Source: CAZVFX01 sp964626565 (lineage in GTDB: Bacteria > Myxococcota_A > UBA9042 > CAIXZC01). Taken from it: a stretch of DNA of 49,324 nucleotides. Under the pieces are notes generated by a model. That model made no database searches and was not told the origin of the DNA. It worked only from the letters and a program-made list of their open reading frames with translations. This document shows, piece after piece, positions 1-7,500 of this stretch (within the stretch, counting starts at the first letter, position 1; each line of letters starts with the position of its first letter). The stretch spans positions 1-49,324 of the forward strand of contig CAZVFX010000049.1 of the NCBI GenBank assembly GCA_964626565.1. The letters are read 5' to 3'. The translations under genes were made by a program, and so were the position numbers.

Positions 1-10
1 TGCGAGTAGT

Positions 11-697
11 TCAGCTCAAGTTGTCGTTTTGCACAAAATAGACGGCATGACTAACCAATTCTGCCGCCGACCTGACTTTCAGCTTGCTGCGGACGTGTGA
101 GCGGTGGGTTTCTATGGTCTTCACGCTCAGGCACAACTGGTCGGCAATCTCCCGAGTTGAATAGCCGTGTCCGATGAGTCGGAAGACTTCCAGTTCGCGG
201 TTGGTAAGCTCGTGCAGGGCGGACTCGACTTTCTCGGTGCCGGCACCCACAAACTTCTTGAGGATCCGAGAGACCATGCGCTCGCTCACAAAGATCTCTC
301 CTGCAAGGATGCCTCTTACTCCTTTCACTACCTTTTCCGGCGGCTCCCGCTTCATAACATAGCCGCGCGCTCCGGCGCGCAGCGCACGCTCGGCGTACAA
401 GGATTCCTCGTGCATAGAGAAGATCAGGATCAGCAGGTCGGGCTGTTCAGACAGCAGATCCTTGATCAAGTCCAGGCCGCCGGCGCCCTCCAGTGATAGG
501 TCAAGGACCGCCACCTCCGGCTTTAGATCCCGGACCAAGTCCTTGGCCTCCCGCGCAGTTGCAGCCCTTCCGCAAACGGTGAAATCAGGCTGTCTGTCCA
601 ACACTCCGCAGATTCCCTCCAGGATAACCGGGTGGTCGTCAACCACCACCAGCCGGTGGTGCTCGACCGCGTTCGTCTCCGTCTTAGTACACGTCAT
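11..697 (-). CDS. LuxR/NarL-family response regulator, orphan
   Basis: Two-component transcription factor. Residues about 15-130 form a receiver domain with the acidic pair near D20/D21 and the phospho-acceptor D66 in AVLDLSL. Residues about 160-205 form a LuxR-type helix-turn-helix with the family hallmark LTNREXEV followed by KTIETH. I place the start at the ATG at 697 because GGGAGGTG lies just upstream; a longer in-frame ATG at 724 has no such site. The 228-aa length is normal for NarL/FixJ regulators. No histidine kinase is adjacent on the same strand, so the partner is unknown; the kinases at 4588 and 9810 are possible but unproven. It is divergent from the SRPBCC-AAR-ThDP operon and could regulate it (inference from position). 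Confidence 0.93.
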   Translation of the reverse strand: MTCTKTETNAVEHHRLVVVDDHPVILEGICGVLDRQPDFTVCGRAATAREAKDLVRDLKPEVAVLDLSLEGAGGLDLIKDLLSEQPDLLILIFSMHEESLYAERALRAGARGYVMKREPPEKVVKGVRGILAGEIFVSERMVSRILKKFVGAGTEKVESALHELTNRELEVFRLIGHGYSTREIADQLCLSVKTIETHRSHVRSKLKVRSAAELVSHAVYFVQNDNLS

Positions 698-816
698 CAG
701 CCACCTCCCCTCAGGGTGACCCAAACCGCAGGCCTACTGCCAGTTATGCTGCCCCTCAGCACTTCCGGTAAGTTCAGCGATCGTATGTTACGACATAGTT
801 GCACCGTTGTTTAGAG

Positions 817-846
817 AAAAAAAAGAGACCTGACCCTGGCGTCAGG
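817..846 (-). terminator. Hairpin followed by T-tract (minus strand), possible terminator or attenuator
   Basis: CCTGAC (829-834) pairs with GTCAGG (841-846) around a 6-base loop. Read on the minus strand, the stem is followed after four bases by eight T residues (817-824), the layout of an intrinsic terminator. No minus-strand gene ends here, so it may act in the leader of the response-regulator gene starting at 697 or stop antisense transcription. The 6-bp stem is short. Confidence 0.35.
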
Positions 847-862
847 GAAAGCGGAAATCTTC

Positions 863-881
863 AGTCAGGGGATCCCTGACT
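863..881. repeat. 8-bp perfect inverted repeat
   Basis: AGTCAGGG (863-870), a 3-base spacer and CCCTGACT (874-881) form a perfect inverted repeat. It reuses the GTCAGG/CCTGAC word of the hairpin 17 bases away. It could be an operator for one of the divergent genes or a second hairpin. Only the symmetry is directly visible. Confidence 0.4.
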
Positions 882-1043
882 CCGCCAGAGATGCGCCCCA
901 GATGGCGACAGACCTCGACCCGGCCATTCGTAACTGATGTTCTCGTCGGAAGTCGACATCCACAGGCCGCTTTCAGAGCGCCTTCCTGAGATGGCGACGC
1001 GGCGAGAAGATAGCAAGCTGGTGTCCATTGTGGGGTTTTTGCC

Positions 1044-1072
1044 TTGACCGCCGACGACGGGAAGGGTGTACT
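1044..1072 (+). promoter_or_regulatory. Sigma-70-like promoter of the SRPBCC-AAR-ThDP operon
   Basis: TTGACC (1044-1049, five of six consensus) is separated by 17 bases from TGTACT (1067-1072, four of six). A transcript from it would start near 1079, about 28 bases before the ATG at 1107. Identified by eye. Confidence 0.5.
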
Positions 1073-1106
1073 AGTGACCTGGCAACTTAAAACCATGGAG
1101 GATGCT

Positions 1107-1598
1107 ATGAAGACTAGAGTTACTACATCGGTTCTCATCAAGAAGGGTCACCCCCGGGGTCTGGTGTTCGACAAGATCAAGCGCTTGCAGGATCATCCGA
1201 AGTTCATGCCCGATGTCAAATCGGTGAAGATTCTCGAGCAGAGCCGGGACACCGGCGCCAGCGAGTGGGATGTGGACATCGACGGCTGCCCCCTCAACTG
1301 GAAAGAAAGAGATACGTTTGATCACGACAACTTCGTATTCGAGTTCCGGACGATCGAGGGAGATTTCGACACTTTCGACGGCCGGTGGGAAGTGCTGGAC
1401 GCTCCCGACGGAGTCAGGGTGGTTTTCACCGTTGAGTATCTGGTGGGCATCCCGGTCATCGAGGACATTATCGGCCCGATCCTGAAGGTGAAGATCGAGA
1501 AGAACACCCAGAAGATGCTGGACAGCCTTCGTGATGAAGTTGAGAGCACGACGCTCACGGCTACCGAGGCGGCACCCGAGGTAGCAGCGAGTATGTAG
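1107..1598 (+). CDS. SRPBCC/START-like (polyketide cyclase or COQ10-like) protein
   Basis: A small (163-aa) helix-grip-fold protein of the SRPBCC superfamily, whose members hold hydrophobic ligands in a deep cavity and include aromatase/cyclases and COQ10/RatA-type proteins. Family-like features are the RVTTSVLIKK start, the LQDHPKFMPDVKSV segment (membrane/ubiquinone-binding COQ10-like proteins have a similar FP-x-FxPxVxxV region), WKERDTFD, and the long C-terminal helix ending in LDSLRDEVE. The start is the ATG at 1107, five bases after GGAGG; an upstream in-frame start at 1044 falls inside the promoter. It is the first gene of an operon with the acyl-ACP reductase homologue 38 bases downstream, so a lipid or acyl-aldehyde ligand is plausible. 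The exact reaction, if any, cannot be told from sequence. Confidence 0.8.
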   Translation: MKTRVTTSVLIKKGHPRGLVFDKIKRLQDHPKFMPDVKSVKILEQSRDTGASEWDVDIDGCPLNWKERDTFDHDNFVFEFRTIEGDFDTFDGRWEVLDAPDGVRVVFTVEYLVGIPVIEDIIGPILKVKIEKNTQKMLDSLRDEVESTTLTATEAAPEVAASM

Positions 1599-1636
1599 TC
1601 TCAACGCCGGGGAGCCTGCTTTGCAGGAGGACAGAC

Positions 1637-2758
1637 ATGCCAAATAGTGAGCACCGACAGCCGGGGACGTTTGCCCTGGTCGGGCCTCCCGCCGATGCCA
1701 GGCACCTGTATCAGATCCTGGATTGGTACAGAAAGGGAGAGAAACGTTTCTCGTCAGACATGACGCTGTTGAAACTGTTCCAATGGCTGCCTCCATATAA
1801 GGCTGCGGAGTTTCCTTCCATTCGTTCAGCGACGGGAATCAGCGTCCGGGGTTTTCACGTGATGTGCCCGATTCTGCCGGAAATGGTGACCGCACTGGGA
1901 GACTCGTCCTCGTTTCGAGACCATGTTTTTCGCCGGGTCCTGGAGTCGTGCAAAGTAGCGGCGGATGAGGGTGGCACGATCGCGACCTTGGGGGCCTTCA
2001 GCTCCATCGCGGTGGTGGGAAGAGAGGAAGAGATTTCTAAGGCCGCAGGCATCGCAGTGACCTCGGGAAACACTTTTACGACCTGGTTGACGCTGAAGGG
2101 AGTTGGGCGTGCTGCGAAACTTGCAGGGCTGGATCTTTCGACGGCGAGAGCCGCGGTCCTCGGAGCTTCGGGGGACATTGGTCGGGGCTGCTGCCGGAAT
2201 CTCAGCCACACTGTCGGGTCGCTGACTCTCACCGCGCGCAATCTTCCCCGCCTGGAGAAATTCGCTGACGAGTTGCGGCAGGAGTCGGACGTGGCGATTG
2301 AGGTGACCGGTGACAACGCCGCGGCCGCGAGGAATGCGGATGTTATCATTGCCGCGGCTATTTCTCCGGAGCCACTCATTACTTCCAAGGACGTGAAGCC
2401 CGGCACCGTGGTGTGCGATGTAGGCTTCCCGAAGAACGTGTCCGAAGAACTGGAAAAGCGGTCCGACGTCTTTTCCTTTTCAGGAGGGCTTGCAGCGCCG
2501 CCCACTGAATTGGACTTTGGATTCGACGTTAAGCTACCTTCACCGGAAGTACTATACGGCTGTTTTTCCGAGTCGATCATCCTGGCCATGGAAGGGCGGC
2601 GCGAGAACTACTCGACCGGCCGAGGCGACATCTCCGTGGAGAAGATGGAGGAAATAGGTGCGGCCGCGACGAAACACGGTTTCACGGTTGCGCCGTACTA
2701 CTCGGGCAACCGGTTACTCACCGAGGAGCAGATCATCGTAGCTGGGAGGAATAGATGA
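1637..2758 (+). CDS. Long-chain acyl-[ACP] reductase homologue (cyanobacterial AAR-like)
   Basis: Resembles the cyanobacterial fatty acyl-ACP reductase, which reduces acyl-ACP/CoA to fatty aldehyde with NADPH. Shared blocks seen by eye are LPEM near residue 78, TLGAFSSI, SGNTFTTW, the Rossmann loop LGASGDIG (about 175-182), LTARN, VGFPKN, and the C-terminal GCFSESIILAMEG followed by NYSTGRG and EKMEEIG...KHGF. Cys309 sits where the AAR acyl-thioester cysteine (Cys294 in the Synechococcus enzyme) is expected. At 373 aa it is slightly longer than AAR (about 340). The start at 1637 follows AGGAGG. Its stop overlaps the next start (ATGA), implying translational coupling to the ThDP enzyme. A generic annotation might be shikimate/quinate-dehydrogenase-like Rossmann protein; the AAR blocks argue against that. 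No aldehyde-deformylating oxygenase is in the window. Confidence 0.82.
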   Translation: MPNSEHRQPGTFALVGPPADARHLYQILDWYRKGEKRFSSDMTLLKLFQWLPPYKAAEFPSIRSATGISVRGFHVMCPILPEMVTALGDSSSFRDHVFRRVLESCKVAADEGGTIATLGAFSSIAVVGREEEISKAAGIAVTSGNTFTTWLTLKGVGRAAKLAGLDLSTARAAVLGASGDIGRGCCRNLSHTVGSLTLTARNLPRLEKFADELRQESDVAIEVTGDNAAAARNADVIIAAAISPEPLITSKDVKPGTVVCDVGFPKNVSEELEKRSDVFSFSGGLAAPPTELDFGFDVKLPSPEVLYGCFSESIILAMEGRRENYSTGRGDISVEKMEEIGAAATKHGFTVAPYYSGNRLLTEEQIIVAGRNR

Positions 2759-4518
2759 GCGAAAAGAAGACCGCAGCCGACGCGCTGGTGGGGGTTTTGG
2801 AAGACGAGGGAGTGGAGTTCGTTTTCGGGATTCCGGGCTCCCATATCCTGCCGTTCTATGATGCTCTGACGCGGTCTAAGAAGATCAAGGTCATACTGAC
2901 GAAGCATGAGGGAGGAGCTGCCTATATGGCCCGAATGTATGTGAGGGCCTCCGGCAAGCCGGCGGTCTGCGCGGCTACTGCAGGTCCCGGTGCGACCAAT
3001 CTTGTCACCGGTGTCGCTGACGCGTTCTGTGAGAACGTTCCGGTAATCGTAATCACGGGGCAAGTGGCGAGCGGCATACACGGCAGGAACGCTGACCAGG
3101 AGGCTACCGGCGAGTACGGCACTCCGGACCAGGCGGCCATATTCCGCAGCTTTACAAAGAGCTCATCCCAGGTTTTCAGGAGTGACCAGGTGGTCCACAA
3201 ACTGAGGGAGGCCTTTCGGCTGGGCTGGAGTCCTCCGTATGGACCAGTTCACGTCGCCCTCCCATCGGATGTCCTCGCGGAGGAAGTCGAGTACCTTCAT
3301 CAGGAGCCCGGAAGATATCGTGTGGTGTCCTGGAGCCAGGTGGACAAAGGAGCGGTTGAGGCCGCGGCTGAGAAGCTCTGTGCGGCTCGTAGACCAGCAA
3401 TGGTGGTTGGCCCCAGAGCGCTGCTTCCCGACGCGTCGGAAGAGGTGAGGAGACTGGCCGTTGATTTCGATATTCCCGTGGCCACTTCGGTGGCGGCGAA
3501 AGGCCTGATCGATGAGTCACACCCGTTGTCGTTGGGAGTTCTGAATCTGTTCGGGCACCGTTGCGCTGACTTGTATCTGAGGGAGGCAGATTGTGTAATC
3601 GCGGTCGGGGAGAGCTTCACGGAAAATTCGTGCAACTACTATGAGCAGGAGTTGGTGCCTCCCGACGGCCTGATCCACATCGACTACGACCCGTCGCAAG
3701 TAGGCAGGATCTACCCGGTAATGACAGGAATTATCGGCAGTATACCGGCGACATTGAAGGAACTTGACGGCTCATTGCGCCGGCGAGACTGGCAGGGTCC
3801 GTCATGCCGGGAGCGAATCGAGGAAATCAAGACCGCGACAGCACATTTCGCCGAACCGGAAATGGACTCCGAGGCGTCTCCGATCAAGCCACAGCGATTC
3901 TACAGTGGACTGAGCCACGCCCTGCCGGAAAACGCGGTGGTCCAGATAGACATCGGCCAGAATTCTTTCTGGAGCCTGCGCTACTTCCAGGCCCGCCAAG
4001 GAGGCTATTCCGCCACGTGGGGGTTCAAACCGATGGGGGTTGGTGCGGGCGGAGTGTGCGGCCTCAGTTTGGCTTATCCGGGCCGACCGGTGGTTTGTGT
4101 CTGCGGCGATGGTGCAATGCAGATGAATGGGATGGAAATTGCGACCGCGGCGAACTACTCGTTGCCCGTCACCTGGGTCGTGTTCAACGACGAGCGCTTG
4201 AATATGGTACACATGGCGCAGGGAACCTGCTATCAGGAGCGATACCTCGCTTCGGAGATGACGAACCCCGATTTTGTTGCCTGGGCGCGCAGTTACGGTG
4301 CTTTGGGCCTACGAGTAGAGACTCCTCAGGAACTGGACGACGCGCTCTCCAAGGCGTGCGCCGGGCCGGGTCCGGCCGTTATCGATGTCAAGATAGACAG
4401 GGAGGAGCTACTCCCCATGAAGCCGCGTACAGTGCTCATGGCGAAACGAATGGGACTCGATATCGGCGATTCACGGACCGCCTCCCGGGTATTTCGGAAG
4501 GTGCTCGATGAAAAGTAG
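2755..4518 (+). CDS. Thiamine-diphosphate-dependent enzyme (acetolactate synthase-like fold)
   Basis: A 587-aa ThDP enzyme with the usual three domains: PYR (about 1-170), central (about 190-330) and PP (about 375-560). The catalytic glutamate that activates the cofactor is E52 in KHEGGAAYMA. The cofactor/Mg motif runs from GDG (about 451-453) to N478 in VFNDERLN. Relatives decarboxylate a 2-oxo acid and transfer the two-carbon unit, split acyloins, or make acetolactate. No small regulatory subunit gene is adjacent, and the motif residues ND rather than NN differ from classic acetohydroxyacid synthase, so I do not call it IlvB. It overlaps the acyl-ACP reductase homologue by four bases (ATGA). 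With an aldehyde-forming partner, carboligation to an acyloin is the simplest hypothesis (inference). Confidence 0.88.
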   Translation: MSEKKTAADALVGVLEDEGVEFVFGIPGSHILPFYDALTRSKKIKVILTKHEGGAAYMARMYVRASGKPAVCAATAGPGATNLVTGVADAFCENVPVIVITGQVASGIHGRNADQEATGEYGTPDQAAIFRSFTKSSSQVFRSDQVVHKLREAFRLGWSPPYGPVHVALPSDVLAEEVEYLHQEPGRYRVVSWSQVDKGAVEAAAEKLCAARRPAMVVGPRALLPDASEEVRRLAVDFDIPVATSVAAKGLIDESHPLSLGVLNLFGHRCADLYLREADCVIAVGESFTENSCNYYEQELVPPDGLIHIDYDPSQVGRIYPVMTGIIGSIPATLKELDGSLRRRDWQGPSCRERIEEIKTATAHFAEPEMDSEASPIKPQRFYSGLSHALPENAVVQIDIGQNSFWSLRYFQARQGGYSATWGFKPMGVGAGGVCGLSLAYPGRPVVCVCGDGAMQMNGMEIATAANYSLPVTWVVFNDERLNMVHMAQGTCYQERYLASEMTNPDFVAWARSYGALGLRVETPQELDDALSKACAGPGPAVIDVKIDREELLPMKPRTVLMAKRMGLDIGDSRTASRVFRKVLDEK

Positions 4519-4587
4519 CTCTTCTCGTCGCCCTTTGAGGACGACGATGCGCCCTTTGCTTTTGTTTGTGGGCTGTGATTAGATACC

Positions 4588-7500
4588 ATGGGGACCCCAA
4601 AGAGAGAGGCAGGCGCCATAGAAATGGATTCCGTCGAGCAAGTTGGGCCGTACCAGGTTTTGGCGAAGATCGGCCGTGGCGGCATGGGAAGGGTTTTCAA
4701 AGCGGTGGACCCCAGAGAATCGGGAACGCTCCCCCTGGCACTCAAGATCCTCAGGAAAGGCAGTGCCGGGATGGAGGCTTCAGACATTTCTTTGTGGGGC
4801 CGAGAGTTGGAGGCCCTTTCGGGAGTCGGCCACCCCAACATCGTTCGCCTGCTGGATTTCGGGGAAGATGAGGACAGCCATTATCTCGTGATGGAGTTTC
4901 TTGATGGACCCACTCTGGACGAATTCTGCAAGGGGGGAAATCCGGGGATATCGGCTACGGTCAGGTTGGCGAGGCAGATGGCTTCAGCTCTCAAGTGTGC
5001 TCATGAGAGGAACATCATCCACTTGGATCTGAAACCGCAGAACGTGGTCCTCACCGGCACACCGCCCTCGCCCAAGATCCTGGATTTCGGGCTTTCCCGT
5101 TACGTCACGGATCTTGCGGAGGGAAGTGGGAGCGAGGTGTCCGGCTCGTTTGCCTACATGGCTCCGGAGCAGTTGCGTGCGGAGCGTGCAGAGTTTGGTC
5201 CCCACACCGACCTCTACGCGCTGGGCGTGATCCTGTTTGAGATGCTCGCGGGCGAATCGCCTTATGAAACGCGAGACGTAGGTGAGTTGGTGCGCCGCAA
5301 GATTGCAGGTGATCATCGCAGGCTACCAGATATCGTGGCGGGTTTACCAACTGCGTTGGACCGGATCGTCAGCCATCTCCTGGATCCCGATCGGCGTCAG
5401 CGCTACTGCACGGCCGAAGGGTTGTTGCACGATTTGGACCGCTGCCTGGAAGCGCTGGAGCAGGGCGAGGCGGAATTCGACTTTCCCATCGGCGAGCGTG
5501 ACGTCAAGCCGGTCTCGGCGCTGGATGTCCGTTTCATCGGCCGCGCCGCTGAACTCGCTCGTCTGGTCGAGCTATACGGCGAATGCAGTCGGGGCAAGGG
5601 GCAGGTGGTGTTCGTCACCGGGTCTGCGGGCATTGGCAAAAGCCGCCTGGTGGCCGAGTTTCGAAATGTCGTCAGGGCCAAAGGCGCCAGGGCTGTTGCA
5701 GGCAAGGGCACCCGCAACACTCGAAACATCCCGTACTATCCCATATTGACGGCCATTGGGGACTACCTGGACCGGACTGCAGCGGCGCCTGGGCTACGCC
5801 GGGAGGCGGGCTTTGCCCGGCGGCGGGAACAGTTTATCTCGCTGTTGGACTTGCTGCAGGGCAAGCAATCGTCCGGAGAATTGCAACCCGATATCGAGCA
5901 TGGCCGGGAGCGTTTCTTCCACCTTATCATGAACACTATCGCCGGAATGGCCTCCCCAGGCAATCCGCTGGTATTGGTCCTCGATGACCTGCAATGGGCA
6001 GACCATGGAACCATCGAGTTCATAGAGAGGGTCGCAGCTCGTATGGTGAGCGTACCCGTCATGGTCGTAGGATTATTCCGGGATGACGAGTTGGACCCCC
6101 AGCAACAGTTACCGCGGACTTTGCGGAAGATCGACAAATACTCATGCGCGGTTCCGGTGACCCGGCTGAGCAGATCGGAGACAGTGGAGCTTATCGTTGA
6201 AATGCTGGGAGCCGAGCCGGACCACGTCGATAGCCTTGCCTCGTTCCTGGTGGAGCACGCCTCAGGCAATCCCTTCAATACCGTGGCACTCACAGCTTCG
6301 CTCGTAGAGGAAGAGGTGCTAACCCAGGCGGCCGACGCCTGGCGGATCGACAACTCCAAGCTGAACCAGTTCGTATCTCAGGGCAAACCTGCGCGCTTCG
6401 TAGAGACCCTCATCGAAGTGCTTTCTCCTTCAGCGCTCAAGATGCTCGAATGGGCCGCGGTGTTGGGTCACGAGTTCGACAGCCGAATGCTCCACCGGCT
6501 CATCGAGACTCCGCCTGAAACGTTGAGCGAACTCCTCGGGGTCGCCAGAAACCAGGGAATCGTCCATCGGCTTGAGGGGCAGCACTACTGCTTCGCACAC
6601 GACAATTTCCGGGAACACGTCTATGAAAAGATCGCCTGGCCGGAAAGGCGCACGCGGCACCAAAGGGTGGCGGCGCTCATGGAGGAGATCCTCGATGCGG
6701 AAGACAGCAGAGTGGTTCTCGACCTGGCTGAGCATTACTCTCGGGGAACGGACGTGGAAAAGGCTCTTGACTACGCCATTCGAGCCGGCGACATTGCGCG
6801 GCGCTCCCACGCTCACGACTCGGCCAAGCGATACATGAAGAGCGCGCTCATGATGCTCAGGGCGGTAAAATGGGGTGAGGAGAAGAAGAACCACAACGTG
6901 ATTGTGATCAGACGGACCATGGGAGACGCCTACGCCGCCACGGGCGATTACGATCTGGCTCTCGAGCAATACTCCGTTGCGCAGGAGTTGGCTGGTGAGA
7001 GCATTGTGCAGGCGGAACTTGGGGGACGCAAAGCGGTTGTCTACTTCATGCGCGGGGAATTAGAGGTCGCGGCAAAGCAGATGGAAGAGGCGCTCGGACT
7101 TCTGGGCGTAGGTTTGGCGCACGGACGAGTTGGGACCGTGCTGTCTATCCTGTCCAGCAGTGCGCGTCTATCGCTGACGTCCCGCAGAAGTACCGAACTT
7201 GCGCAAACGGTCGCACCGCAGTTAGCCGATGATATGGACCGGTTGCAAGTAATGATGCTGACAAAACTGACGTTCATCTACTTCTTTTTCAACATAGAAC
7301 GTACGCTCGCCATCCATCTTGTCTCCCTCTGTCTCTCTGAGAGGATCCGACCTTGCCCTGAATCGGTGGAGGCGATAGGGCAGCATGCGGTACTGGCGTG
7401 TTCCGTTCCGTTGCACAAGCGCGCCCTGCGGTACGCTACCGCAGTGACGGAGATGGCCGACCGATTGGAAGAACCGGGGGCCAGAATGACCGCTTCTTTC

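Larger units (their letters stand above)
698..1106. other. Intergenic region between divergent genes, with inverted repeats
   Basis: This 409-base stretch separates the response regulator (-) from the SRPBCC operon (+). It holds two inverted repeats built on the same GTCAGG/CCTGAC word (829-846 and 863-881), an A8 run at 817-824 and a promoter-like element at 1044-1072. The open frames crossing it lack ribosome-binding sites and coding character, so I see no gene here. Confidence 0.6.

Noticed and set aside
2755..4518. Calling the ThDP enzyme acetolactate synthase large subunit (ilvB)
   Set aside because: No small subunit or branched-chain genes nearby, and the context is an acyl-ACP reductase operon; the fold alone does not fix the reaction.
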